From Ascidiimonas aurantiaca (GTDB lineage: Bacteria > Bacteroidota > Bacteroidia > Flavobacteriales > Flavobacteriaceae), in assembly GCF_037646345.1 (NCBI RefSeq), contig NZ_JBBEWR010000001.1:62001-126000 (forward strand): 64,000 nt of DNA, in the 5' to 3' direction. Both the position numbers and the translations under genes were made by a program. Below are positions 23,479 to 32,779 of this stretch, in pieces; the first letter of the stretch is position 1; the number at the start of each line of letters is the position of its first letter. The notes beneath the pieces are model-generated. The model was not told the origin of the DNA, ran no database searches, and worked only from the letters and a program-made list of their open reading frames with translations.

Positions 23479-24426
23479 ATGTATTTATCACAAGCCTTTA
23501 AGTTTTATCATGATTGGTGGCGCTATATAATTGGAATTATTATGGTCATTGCAGGGGCCTTCATTTTTTCACTGCCCCATACCGCAGCTCTCATGATTAA
23601 GGTGTATAATGAAGAGGCTGATGCCTCCCGCCTGAATGACATCAGTTATTTACTTACACTGTTTGAACCCAACCTAAATCTTATTTTTTTATTATTGCCT
23701 TTTTTGGGAGGTTTTATTTTCCTAATACTGGCATTGAAGTTTCTGCATGCACAACCTCTCAAAAATTTAACCACTTCCAGAGCCTCGATAGACTGGAAAC
23801 GGGTAGCTTTTGCTTTTGTATTAATTGCATTGGTGAACACTTCTCTTATTTTCACTGATTATTTTATGAATCCTGAAAACTACCAGTTAAACTTTAAATT
23901 GGTCCCGTTCTTGATTTTGGTAGTAATAGGAATACTTCTTATACCTGTTCAAACCAGTTTTGAAGAATACCTTTTCAGGGGATATCTGATGCAGTTTTTA
24001 GCCGTACTCTTTAAAAATCGCTGGTTACCGCTTATTATAACCTCTGTATCGTTCGGACTATTGCATTTACAAAACCCCGAAATTGATAAATTGGGAAAAA
24101 TTGCCATATTGTATTATATAGGAACCGGTTTTTTTCTGGGTATGATAACACTTTTGGATGAAGGTCTTGAACTGGCGTTAGGATACCATGCAGCAAACAA
24201 CCTGGTAACCGCTTTTCTGGTAACGGCAGACTGGACTGCTTTTCAAACACACTCTATATTTAAAGACATGGGAGAGCCCGAATTGGGTTTTGATATGTTG
24301 TTACCTTTTGTAATAGTATATCCGCTGTTATTGCTCATCCTGTCAAAAAAATATGGCTGGAAAAACTGGAAAGAAAAGCTTACCGGAAAAATAGAACCTC
24401 CGGCCCGGTTAGAAATAACAGAATAA
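23479..24426 (+). CDS. CPBP-family intramembrane metalloprotease
   Basis: A 315-residue polytopic membrane protein with about eight helices. The CPBP (Abi/CAAX-protease-like) motifs are complete: EEYLFRGYL (EExxxR, about residue 159), FGLLHLQNPE (about 193) and GYHAANN (HxxxN, about 235). Members cleave or process membrane substrates; some take part in bacteriocin self-immunity or prenyl-protein processing. It follows menC by 2 bases, so it is part of that transcript and ends at a terminator at 24431. Confidence 0.9.
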   Translation: MYLSQAFKFYHDWWRYIIGIIMVIAGAFIFSLPHTAALMIKVYNEEADASRLNDISYLLTLFEPNLNLIFLLLPFLGGFIFLILALKFLHAQPLKNLTTSRASIDWKRVAFAFVLIALVNTSLIFTDYFMNPENYQLNFKLVPFLILVVIGILLIPVQTSFEEYLFRGYLMQFLAVLFKNRWLPLIITSVSFGLLHLQNPEIDKLGKIAILYYIGTGFFLGMITLLDEGLELALGYHAANNLVTAFLVTADWTAFQTHSIFKDMGEPELGFDMLLPFVIVYPLLLLILSKKYGWKNWKEKLTGKIEPPARLEITE

Positions 24427-24430
24427 GAAA

Positions 24431-24456
24431 GAAGGAGGGCATCCCTCCTCTTTTTT
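24431..24456 (+). terminator. Intrinsic terminator after the CPBP protease gene
   Basis: AGGAGGG-CAT-CCCTCCT: 7-bp stem followed by CTTTTTT. Confidence 0.82.
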
Positions 24457-24460
24457 CGTT

Positions 24461-26377
24461 TTATATAGGCGTGAAAAGAATGGTAGCCTTGTTAAAATCA
24501 GAGGCCGCATTAATGACCTTTCTGAAAGATTCATAATCGTTCTTATCAAACTTGTTCACTGTGTAAGTTTCTACTATAGTGACTACTATTTTATTGTCTT
24601 TTATCTCGTAGTTGGAGGTGAAATGACACAACGTTTTTCCGTCTTTTTCAAGCTTTTCATTTAGTTCAAGAGATGAAAGTCCTTCTGCTCGGTATCCTTC
24701 AGGAATATAAATAACAATGCTGTAATTATATCTGTTCGGGTATTGCATTTCAATAGGGTGTACTCTTTCTTTTTCCTGGTAAAGTTCACTTTGTGTGCCA
24801 ATAACTTTTCCTACCTCAAAAATGTAACTGTCTCCCGCTTCTTCAAGCATAGCAGATGAAGTTATTTTACTTTTTACAATAAAAGGGGTATTATAGTCTT
24901 CCTGAAACATCCCTTGGTTAATAAGCTCATAGCTTTTTACTGTTTTATTTTCTATACCGGATGAAGTGAGGTAATCATCAAATTCTTTTCGGCTTTCGGG
25001 GGGAGCCAGTGTAACAAACGCACGGTTTGAAATGGCCCAATGCCCATAATACTCCTGTTGCTGTGCTATAACCGCCTCTTCCATATCTTCTGAAAAAGTC
25101 ACATCTATGTTTCGTACAATACGGCTAAAGTCTGGGTCGGCCTGTGTTACTTCTGCAAAGTAGAATTCATTATTTTTATTGATATAAATAGCATCATTTC
25201 CTAAAATGTAAAAAGGGGCTTCTCCAATTCTATAATCTATTCTGTCGGGAGCAACATATTGCTGCATGTCCGGCAGGTAAATTAAAAATTCTTTTAAGGC
25301 CCTGGGATTAAAAAAATCAGGATCAAAACGATGCTCAAAACGATTTGCGCTTATAACCACTTCATAAGGTATTTGCATGGCCGTTAAAAACTGGGCATAA
25401 ATTTTTAAAATACCATAGTCACTGGCAGAGCGATTTGAAAGTATATACTTTACGTCTGAAAGCTGCTCATTATTATTTTTTATAATTGTAAAATTGGTTT
25501 TTAGATATTCTTCCAGTAAAGAAACCGCCTGATAATCTGAAAGCTTTTTTCCCTGAATAATTCGGTCCTCAACCTCTTCATTAATCTCATTCATCACTTT
25601 TTCCGGGAACAGGTCTTTTGCAATGTTTCCAACTATATTACCCCAAAGTCCGTCCTGATCTACCAATACTCCCTGTGAAAAACACTGATAGGCTACCCGC
25701 ACTTTATTAGCTTCTGGTGTGGCATATTCTTCTTCTGTTAGGGAAGGTACATCTTCAATAACCAAACGTTTTGCAGCCTTTTCATTAATGACCGTATCTT
25801 CAAATTTAGTATCGGTAAAATAACTTTTTACCCCTTTCGTCATATCACCGGTTATAAAAAGAAATTCAATATCCTGAATAGGATATTCTTTTTGCAAAGT
25901 CATACTCCCAAAAGGATAAGGCATTTTTTCTACTGTGTACAGCACTTCTACATCAGAACCTCTTTCGATACCTTCTATAGCAAATATTTTGAAATCTCCG
26001 TATTCTTCAACATTTTGTACTTCTTTTATGTTGCTTTTGTCTAGTTCTTTTACGGCACCGTTTGCATTTATGGTGCGTGCTCTGATATCCAATATAGATT
26101 TGGTTCCGTACATGGGGATATACACTTTGTTGTGCTGTTGAATACCCTTTTCATCATTAACACGGGTAATGGTATGGTGTGTTTCAAACTGCTGCCAAGT
26201 CTTATCTTCGGTATATTCAATAATATACTTTTCAAAAATACCCACAGACGATTCTGAAACAAGATCGTCATTTACAGTGCTAATCTTGGGAACTTCTGCC
26301 CACTCATATGTTTTGTAATATTGAGAGATGCCCAGAAAGGGAACAGTACATAATATAGACAAAAAAAATCTTTTCAT
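24461..26377 (-). CDS. DUF3857 protein with a degenerate transglutaminase-like domain
   Basis: A 638-residue secreted protein: signal peptide (about 1-18, ending LGISQ), a DUF3857-type beta domain (about 40-230), a transglutaminase-like region and a C-terminal beta domain. In the sister gene just upstream the catalytic Cys sits in RYGDCKDMANLL; the matching place here reads SASDYGILKIYAQFL, so the Cys is missing, and the His/Asp positions are also not clear. It therefore looks catalytically inactive and may be a partner or scaffold. It lies 5 bases after the sister gene on the same strand (operon). Confidence 0.82.
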   Translation of the reverse strand: MKRFFLSILCTVPFLGISQYYKTYEWAEVPKISTVNDDLVSESSVGIFEKYIIEYTEDKTWQQFETHHTITRVNDEKGIQQHNKVYIPMYGTKSILDIRARTINANGAVKELDKSNIKEVQNVEEYGDFKIFAIEGIERGSDVEVLYTVEKMPYPFGSMTLQKEYPIQDIEFLFITGDMTKGVKSYFTDTKFEDTVINEKAAKRLVIEDVPSLTEEEYATPEANKVRVAYQCFSQGVLVDQDGLWGNIVGNIAKDLFPEKVMNEINEEVEDRIIQGKKLSDYQAVSLLEEYLKTNFTIIKNNNEQLSDVKYILSNRSASDYGILKIYAQFLTAMQIPYEVVISANRFEHRFDPDFFNPRALKEFLIYLPDMQQYVAPDRIDYRIGEAPFYILGNDAIYINKNNEFYFAEVTQADPDFSRIVRNIDVTFSEDMEEAVIAQQQEYYGHWAISNRAFVTLAPPESRKEFDDYLTSSGIENKTVKSYELINQGMFQEDYNTPFIVKSKITSSAMLEEAGDSYIFEVGKVIGTQSELYQEKERVHPIEMQYPNRYNYSIVIYIPEGYRAEGLSSLELNEKLEKDGKTLCHFTSNYEIKDNKIVVTIVETYTVNKFDKNDYESFRKVINAASDFNKATILFTPI

Positions 26378-26382
26378 AATCG

Positions 26383-28266
26383 TTAAAGGTTTTCCAGGGT
26401 AATACTTTTTTTATAGGCTTTGATGAGACTTTTTATAAACAGGTTCCAGTCATCAAATTCGGTTTTAGGTATGGTAAGTGTGTTGATATATATACGTTTT
26501 TGCATAAGCACTGTATTTCCTTCTTGAGAGAAATCAATATCAAAACCAAATCTGGGGTCTTCATATTTTAAGGGAGCGGGCAGGGAGGTTACTTTATATC
26601 CTTCCGGTATTTCTAAAATGGTCTGATATTCTTTCAGAAAGGCATGTTCTATCTTTTTAGCATACCGTTGTGTTTCAGTTTCAATATCGGCGTTTGAGAG
26701 TGTTCGGTCCAGATGCATATTTATAAATACTTTGCCCGCTGCTTTTTTAATGTAGTTGTTAACTTCGAGTTCATAGGACAATTGCAAGGTGTCTTCGCGC
26801 TTTTCGGGATCGCTCATTTCAATATTGCGATAGGCGGTTTTATTATTCCCGAGTTGTAAAGAAGTATTAAGGTACTCTTCATCTGTTTTTCCTTCTTTCT
26901 TAAAAGTGTAATCGTATATAAAAGAAACTTTTTCATAACCGGTAAACAATCTTTTTTCGGTGGCTTTTAATACGTTTTCATCTACCGAAAGGTGTGTTTT
27001 GACAAGGGTAATACTTTGTTCGGGTTTTTGAACAGGTACTTTCTGCACTTTAAAAGAGGAAGCATCAATACCTATTAAAGCTTCTTTACCCTGGGTAAAA
27101 CTACTGGGCATTCCAAAAGGCACATAGCTGTCTGTAGCATCCAGATAAATGGTATCTTTCTCAAAAACAGCAGCCGTAATCATGTGATTGTCCACAATAG
27201 GAGTGGGAACTTCAAAATAGGAATAGGGCCGGTCGCGGGTCCCTATCCACGCGTGATAAGCTTCTATTCCTACATGGTTGAGCATTTCATACAGAAGGTT
27301 GGCCATATCTTTGCAATCGCCGTATCTTTTGGTACAAACCGTTTCGGCATTTCGGGGAATAAATCCACCCAGGCCGTCTTCAAAAGCGATATAGGTAATA
27401 TTTTCCTGTACCCAGTTAAAAATGGCTCTCGCCTTATTTCTGGGGTCAGCAATACCCTCTGTAATGGATTCTGCCAGGGAATGCACCGTAGTAAGTTCTT
27501 CCGTAGTAATACGATCAATAAGTGAAGTGTACCACCTGTAAAGATCATTTACATTTTTTAATACTGTATTCCTTCCTGTTTTTGTCTCATACTCTTCAAT
27601 ATGCAAAATAATGTGGGGGATATAATAAATTGGTGAAAGGCTTTCTTCCTGCGCTCTGAAATCCTGTATATTTTTGCCTTTCCAGGTGTATATATAACTA
27701 TCTTCTGTTTCTTTTTTATTAAACTCGATATCGTGTCCTTCTAGGTTAAAAGTTTTGTACCCTAAAGCAACGTTTTTTGGAAATTCAACTGTAAGAACTG
27801 CTTCCAGTGTAGGTACGTATGAGCCAAACCGAAAAGCCCCCATAAACTGAGGTTCTTTAATGACCTCCTGATAGGACAGGGAAGTCACCGCTCCTTCAGT
27901 AACGGCGGGAAAAACAAAGTTCATACTTTGCTGGTCACTAAAGAAAATCCCATTATCAAATTGATGTTTGGTTTCAAAATGGTCCACATTTACTTTTTTC
28001 CCGGAATCGGGGAGAATAGTATAGGCTTCTACTTTATCAATTGCTGAAAAGCTGTCAAAGTGTATGAACTCATTGGCAAAATACAGTTTGTTGGCACTTT
28101 GGTACTTACCGTTTTCATGTACATCTTTGGTAATGAGGAGATTGTTGTTTTTTAACTCGATCTTAATATGTTCTTTTCGCACTAAAAAGATAAAGTCTTC
28201 TTTTTCAAAGGCCTGACTCTTAGCAAGAAAGGGTAAAAGAATGATCCCTAAAAGAAATAAACGCAT
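26383..28266 (-). CDS. DUF3857 and transglutaminase-domain protein
   Basis: A 627-residue secreted protein. The ATG at 28266 is preferred because it gives a clean signal peptide (RLFLLGIILLPFLAKSQA). DUF3857 domain (about 30-230), then a transglutaminase-like domain with a complete catalytic triad: Cys318 in RYGDCKDMANLL, His in AYHAWIGTR, Asp in YLDATDSYVPFG. The C-terminal beta domain resembles DUF2569/3858-type modules. Probably a periplasmic peptidase or amide-processing enzyme; substrate unknown. It is co-transcribed with its Cys-less paralogue downstream. Confidence 0.88.
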   Translation of the reverse strand: MRLFLLGIILLPFLAKSQAFEKEDFIFLVRKEHIKIELKNNNLLITKDVHENGKYQSANKLYFANEFIHFDSFSAIDKVEAYTILPDSGKKVNVDHFETKHQFDNGIFFSDQQSMNFVFPAVTEGAVTSLSYQEVIKEPQFMGAFRFGSYVPTLEAVLTVEFPKNVALGYKTFNLEGHDIEFNKKETEDSYIYTWKGKNIQDFRAQEESLSPIYYIPHIILHIEEYETKTGRNTVLKNVNDLYRWYTSLIDRITTEELTTVHSLAESITEGIADPRNKARAIFNWVQENITYIAFEDGLGGFIPRNAETVCTKRYGDCKDMANLLYEMLNHVGIEAYHAWIGTRDRPYSYFEVPTPIVDNHMITAAVFEKDTIYLDATDSYVPFGMPSSFTQGKEALIGIDASSFKVQKVPVQKPEQSITLVKTHLSVDENVLKATEKRLFTGYEKVSFIYDYTFKKEGKTDEEYLNTSLQLGNNKTAYRNIEMSDPEKREDTLQLSYELEVNNYIKKAAGKVFINMHLDRTLSNADIETETQRYAKKIEHAFLKEYQTILEIPEGYKVTSLPAPLKYEDPRFGFDIDFSQEGNTVLMQKRIYINTLTIPKTEFDDWNLFIKSLIKAYKKSITLENL

Positions 28267-28401
28267 ACTTAAAAGGTTAACTTCAAATATATGGTTTACA
28301 ATCTGTTTTACCAACAAAGCCCTTTTTAAAAAAAATATAAAAAACAGATACTTTTTTAAAATGGAAGTATTGCCTATTTTTAGGGTAATTTACCAGATAT
28401 T

Positions 28402-29499
28402 ATGAAACCTACATTCAAGAATATACATTTAAGATTTCGTTGGAACGGGTATTATTTTGACCGTGATGGCCTTAAAGAAGTAGCATACAGCCTTGTTAAA
28501 GAAGGAGCGCCTTACGAGCAGTCTATAGGAGATTTTATGATGGACTGGCTCGATAACAAGGAGTATCTGGACGTAAAAACTTCAGGATCTACCGGAATAC
28601 CCAAGACTGTACGTATTTGGAAACAACATATGGTACATTCGGCACTGGCTACCGGAGATTTCTTTGATATTTCGGTGGGAGATAGTGCATTACATTGCCT
28701 TCCTGCCGAATTTATTGCCGGAAAAATGATGTTGGTAAGAGCACTCATACTCGGGCTTGAAATAGACCTGATACCGCCTTCTGCTTCTCCGCTTTCCGAG
28801 ATTATCAAAGAATATGATTTTTCAGCTATGATCCCTTTACAGGTAGAGAATTCACTGGATAAACTGGAGCAGATAAAAACATTGATCGTTGGCGGTGCTC
28901 CTGTTGGTCATGAGTTAAAAACAGAACTCAATACAAAAACAACAAAGATATTTGAGACCTATGGAATGACGGAAACAGTGACCCACATAGCCGCCAGGCC
29001 CTTGAATGAAGCTGCTCTTAAAACAAAAGGAAAGGCCAAAGGGTTTGTTACCATGCCTCACGTACAAATTAGCACAGATGAGAGAGAATGCCTGGTAGTA
29101 GATGCACCCGATATTTCCGAGAATACTGTCGTTACCAATGATATAGTGAAAATACTTTCTGAAAATGAATTTGAATGGTTGGGACGCTATGACTATATAA
29201 TCAATTCCGGAGGCATTAAGCTCATACCTGAACAGATAGAAAGCAAATTAGACCCTTTTATAGAATCCCGCTTTTTTGTGACCGGGATACCAGATACCGC
29301 TCTGGGCAGTAAAATGATCATGATCGTGGAAGGTACCACAAAAAATGAAACAGAACTCCTGGAAGTAATTAAAGAAAGTAACGTGCTTTCAAAGTATGAG
29401 GTGCCCAAAGAAATACATTTTATTCCTCACTTTACAGAAACAGAAAATGGAAAAGTAGTGCGAACTGCTACACTTGATAAGATCAAAACTAAGCACTAA
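28402..29499 (+). CDS. menE: o-Succinylbenzoate-CoA ligase (AMP-binding)
   Basis: ANL-superfamily ligase activating o-succinylbenzoate to its CoA ester. ATP-binding P-loop TSGSTGIPKTV (about residue 60), the adenylate motif YGMTETVTH, GRYDYIINSGGIKL (A8 hinge) and the C-terminal Lys in ENGKVVRTATLDKI are seen. At 365 residues it is shorter than E. coli MenE because the N-terminal subdomain is reduced, as is usual in flavobacteria. A TATTTTTA promoter-like box lies at 28375-28382. It is the last menaquinone gene of the region. Confidence 0.92.
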   Translation: MKPTFKNIHLRFRWNGYYFDRDGLKEVAYSLVKEGAPYEQSIGDFMMDWLDNKEYLDVKTSGSTGIPKTVRIWKQHMVHSALATGDFFDISVGDSALHCLPAEFIAGKMMLVRALILGLEIDLIPPSASPLSEIIKEYDFSAMIPLQVENSLDKLEQIKTLIVGGAPVGHELKTELNTKTTKIFETYGMTETVTHIAARPLNEAALKTKGKAKGFVTMPHVQISTDERECLVVDAPDISENTVVTNDIVKILSENEFEWLGRYDYIINSGGIKLIPEQIESKLDPFIESRFFVTGIPDTALGSKMIMIVEGTTKNETELLEVIKESNVLSKYEVPKEIHFIPHFTETENGKVVRTATLDKIKTKH

Positions 29500-29517
29500 G
29501 TATTTTTTACGGTTTGA

Positions 29518-29546
29518 TTGTGCCCATACACTCATTCTTACTTTTA
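29518..29546 (+). promoter_or_regulatory. Candidate promoter of an intergenic RNA
   Basis: TTG (29518-29520), an 18-base spacer and TACTTTTA (29539-29546) approximate the flavobacterial promoter. A start near 29552 would fall shortly after the menE stop. Confidence 0.35.
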
Positions 29547-29551
29547 ATAGT

Positions 29552-29770
29552 AAAATAACTACAGTAGTTTTAGGTGTACCATTATACATAAAGCTGTGAA
29601 TGAGGTTTTCTTATTTATATAATTTAAAACCAAAAGTTACTGAATGATCGTGATGCTAAAGACTTTTAGCAAATAATACGGTTTGCTTTGGAATACAAGA
29701 AGTTTTAGGTTGGTGGAGTCTCTCTTTGTTTGGGAAAGAGAGGGTAAAGAGCGCTTTAGGGCGCTCTTTT
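29552..29770 (+). ncRNA. Possible structured non-coding RNA between menE and the M24 peptidase gene
   Basis: The 342-base gap 29500-29841 has no reading frame of note but three successive perfect hairpins on the plus strand: GCTAAA-GACT-TTTAGC (29655-29670), CTCTCTTT-GTTTGGG-AAAGAGAG (29720-29742) and the terminator at 29746-29770. Alternatively this is just the 3' UTR of menE. The 5' end is a guess from the promoter-like box. Confidence 0.38.
29746..29770 (+). terminator. Intrinsic terminator downstream of menE
   Basis: AAAGAGCGC-TTTAGG-GCGCTCTTT: 9-bp stem followed by T. Confidence 0.82.
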
Positions 29771-29841
29771 GCTATTGACAGGTTTTTTTTCAAAAGGCTT
29801 TACAATTAATTAGTATTTTAGAGCTGCTAATTCTATAATTT

Positions 29842-31188
29842 ATGAAAAAGAAATACATACTATTTGTCTTTTTTATCAGTCTTTCTGTAAATGTCTATAC
29901 ACAATGGGTTCTACCGGAGAAAAAGAGAGCAGAAGTAATTGACGAAATTCTCAATGAACGATTTAATCATCTTTTACCGGTATTAATGGATCGTACCGGT
30001 ATTGATATGTGGATCATAATATCCAGAGAGTATAATGAAGATCCTGTTTTGCGAACCATGTTACCCGCTACCTGGTTAAATGCAAGAAGACGTACCATAC
30101 TCGTGTTCTATAGAGACACAAAACAGAATACTATTGAAAAAATGGCAATAGCCAGATACGATGTAGGGAAAAATATAGTTTCTGCCTGGGACAAAGAAAA
30201 GCAACCCGACCAATGGAAAAGACTGGTAGAGATCATAGAACAGTATAATCCTGAAAAAATAGGACTTAATTATTCAGACCATTTTAATATAGCTGACGGA
30301 CTTGTAAAAACAGATTATGAAGCTTTTATGGGGCACCTGCCCAAAAAGTACCACAAAAATGTCACATCTGCTGAAAAACTGGCCATTGCCTGGATAGAGA
30401 CCCGAACAGAAAAAGAAATGGTAATATACCGACAACTGGTACAAATTACCCATGCCATAATAGCCGAAGCCTTCTCAGAAAAGGTGATCACCCCAGGTGT
30501 TACCACGACTACTGATGTGGAGTGGTGGATGCGACAAAAAGTAACCAACATGGGACTGGAAACCTGGTTTCACCCCACTGTAGATGTACAGCGTACCAGT
30601 GAAGAACTCGTAAGTCACCTATATTCTTTTTCAGGAAGGCCCGATGATTTGGTTATTCAACCGGGGGACCTGTTGCATTGTGATTTTGGGATAACTTATT
30701 TACGATTAAATACAGACTGCCAGGAACTCGCATATGTGCTCAAACCTGGGGAAAACCAAGTTCCCGATTTTTTAGTAAAAGCTATGAAAAAGGGTAACCA
30801 GCTTCAGGATTTGCTAACCAATAATTTTAAGACCGGCCAAACGGGAAATGAAATATTGGAAAAAACACTCACAGAAGCCAAAAATCAGGGATTACGGCCT
30901 TCCGTATATACACATCCACTAGGTAGCTATGGCCATTCAGCCGGCCCTACTATAGGGATGTGGGATGCTCAGGGCGGCGTACCCATAAATGGAGATTACC
31001 CTTTATATCCCAACACAGTTTATGCAATAGAGCTCAATACCACTGTGTACCTGCCGGAATGGAAAAGAGATATTAGGATTATGCTGGAAGAAGCCGGTTT
31101 TTATGGAGAAGAAGGCTTTAGGTACGTAAACGGCAGACAAACAGGGATCTTCACTATACCCAGAGTAGATACCTCTCAGGAATATTAA
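29842..31188 (+). CDS. Secreted M24-family metallopeptidase (Xaa-Pro aminopeptidase-like)
   Basis: A 448-residue protein with a signal peptide (about 1-21, ending NVYTQ), an N-terminal creatinase-like domain (about 25-180) and a C-terminal pita-bread domain. The five M24 metal ligands can be placed: Asp in HCDFGITY, Asp in NTDCQE, His in YGHSAGP, Glu in YAIELNT and Glu in IMLEEAGFYG. It is likely a periplasmic dinuclear-metal aminopeptidase acting on Xaa-Pro peptides, although activity on other substrates is possible. Ends at a bidirectional terminator. Confidence 0.92.
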   Translation: MKKKYILFVFFISLSVNVYTQWVLPEKKRAEVIDEILNERFNHLLPVLMDRTGIDMWIIISREYNEDPVLRTMLPATWLNARRRTILVFYRDTKQNTIEKMAIARYDVGKNIVSAWDKEKQPDQWKRLVEIIEQYNPEKIGLNYSDHFNIADGLVKTDYEAFMGHLPKKYHKNVTSAEKLAIAWIETRTEKEMVIYRQLVQITHAIIAEAFSEKVITPGVTTTTDVEWWMRQKVTNMGLETWFHPTVDVQRTSEELVSHLYSFSGRPDDLVIQPGDLLHCDFGITYLRLNTDCQELAYVLKPGENQVPDFLVKAMKKGNQLQDLLTNNFKTGQTGNEILEKTLTEAKNQGLRPSVYTHPLGSYGHSAGPTIGMWDAQGGVPINGDYPLYPNTVYAIELNTTVYLPEWKRDIRIMLEEAGFYGEEGFRYVNGRQTGIFTIPRVDTSQEY

Positions 31189-31213
31189 AATAGTACCAAA
31201 ATGTTATTTACAG

Positions 31214-31245
31214 AAAAAGCCAGTGTAAGACCACTGGCTTTTTTT
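31214..31245. terminator. Bidirectional terminator between the M24 peptidase and lipoprotein genes
   Basis: AAAAAGCCAGTG-TAAGAC-CACTGGCTTTTT: 12-bp stem with A and T runs on the two flanks. Confidence 0.92.
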
Positions 31246-31326
31246 AATGGGAGTATGTTGCTTATAATACCTTTTAAAGTTAGTTTAGTTTGCCTTATTT
31301 GCTTTGATAAAAGGTATTGTAAATTG

Positions 31327-32493
31327 TTAATTATTGATAAGCCATACTCCAATATCGGTACAACCATTGGGATTCAATGTGATGGTTGACATATCTATGA
31401 CTCTTCGTAATTCAGGATTCCGGCAGCAGGGATCTGTTGGAGGTACACCGGGACCACAACATTGTCTGAAACAAGCACCCAGTTCAAAAACACTGTCAGG
31501 ACATACCTGTAATTCTACAAAACCATTGGCATCTGGTTGAAAAACACCGTCAAAACCGCGATAAGAGAGTCCGGTAGCAGCAATGCCACATCCTAAGTTA
31601 GCCCCTCCATAGTCAATTCGTACACGTACACATACCAGTGATTGACCGCAGGGTCTATCCGCATTCCAGGTCCTGTTTGTATCGGTAATATCTCCCTGTA
31701 ATACAGAACCGGTATTCGTCAATTCCCCTACCAGTGACCATAAACCGGTTTCCGGATTTAGAACATAAAGACCAACATTTCGGGGCGTTTCAGTAACAAT
31801 AGGCAAAGTTACTCTTAGAGACTGTCCGCGTATTAGATCAAGAGGTTGGTTTTCGCCACGTGTGGTTACTGTTACCTCAGCGAGTCCAAATGATTGGAGA
31901 GGGACTAATCTGTCCGCTCCCTGTTCCTCTGAAATAAAAGCTCCGGGGGCACTTCTTATCTCTGTCCTGTCGGCTACATTAATAAATGTGGCTCTAATCT
32001 CAACATCGCCTCCAAAAGGCTTTCCTTGAAGAGCAAAAGCATTGGGAGGGACCTCAATTTGACCCTGCCTGCCCAATCTGACAACGCCTCCTTCACGTGC
32101 ATTTACAATAACCGGTTGAGCCCGGCGTCTCATAACAATGGTTATTTGCGGATTGGCACGTACAACTCTTATAACAGGAACGAATTCAGGGTGCGAAAAA
32201 GTAACTACGTCACCTTCATTCAGTTCAAGAAGAACACGTGGGTCAAAAGTCCCATCCTCTCGGGTTTCACCTATGGTTTGACCACCAACCGAGATCGTAA
32301 CTCCCGGTATAGGTTCGTTGGTAGTAGAAAATACAAGTCCATCAGTAACTTGCTGCATAGGTTGTTCTGGTTCTGCCGTGACATTTGTACTTACTACAGT
32401 TTCATTGGTTGTTTCTTCACTACAGGAAATGACAAATGCCATTGCCACAGCAAAAAACAAAATAAAGTACTTTACAAGTTTGTTAGCTTTCAT
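31327..32493 (-). CDS. Surface-type lipoprotein with a carboxypeptidase-regulatory-like domain
   Basis: A 388-residue lipoprotein: membrane-spanning signal (about 8-23) and lipobox FVISC with Cys24. The following SEETTNE is acidic, as in lipoprotein export signals of flavobacteria, so an outer-surface location is possible (inference). Residues about 45-120 form a CarboxypepD_reg-like beta sandwich (DGLVFSTTNEPIPGVTISVGG). The C-terminal half is beta-rich with many Cys (CGQSLVCVRVRI, CFRQCCGPGVPPTDPCC), probably disulfide-bonded. Function unknown. No partner genes adjoin it. Confidence 0.8.
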   Translation of the reverse strand: MKANKLVKYFILFFAVAMAFVISCSEETTNETVVSTNVTAEPEQPMQQVTDGLVFSTTNEPIPGVTISVGGQTIGETREDGTFDPRVLLELNEGDVVTFSHPEFVPVIRVVRANPQITIVMRRRAQPVIVNAREGGVVRLGRQGQIEVPPNAFALQGKPFGGDVEIRATFINVADRTEIRSAPGAFISEEQGADRLVPLQSFGLAEVTVTTRGENQPLDLIRGQSLRVTLPIVTETPRNVGLYVLNPETGLWSLVGELTNTGSVLQGDITDTNRTWNADRPCGQSLVCVRVRIDYGGANLGCGIAATGLSYRGFDGVFQPDANGFVELQVCPDSVFELGACFRQCCGPGVPPTDPCCRNPELRRVIDMSTITLNPNGCTDIGVWLINN

Positions 32494-32779
32494 AATATAT
32501 TTTTTGTTTTATATGTAGTAAAATTACCACAAAATAAAACTATAACAAAATGGTATTCCCTCTTGATTTTTACGGGATTTCTTTGGTGTTAAAAAATTAA
32601 AAATCAGATTATTACATTTTAGTAATACTATAGGGAATGAGTAGGTTTTTACGCAATGTACATCCGGCAGTCATCATAATATTTTCTAATTTAGCGAATA
32701 AATTATATAAAATACCAGTAAAAGGGGATGTTTTTCCAGTAATTTTTTTATCAGATTTGTACGACTTAATTTATACGTT
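32494..32779. other. Gap between the lipoprotein and patatin genes
   Basis: 286 AT-rich bases separating divergent genes; they must contain both promoters. I see no hairpin, repeat or reading frame that I can support. Confidence 0.5.

Noticed and set aside
31201..31389. 62-codon plus-strand reading frame after the M24 peptidase
   Set aside because: It begins inside a bidirectional terminator and overlaps the end of the lipoprotein gene.
32026..32592. 188-codon plus-strand reading frame opposite the lipoprotein gene
   Set aside because: Antisense of a convincing lipoprotein gene; no motif or promoter supports it.
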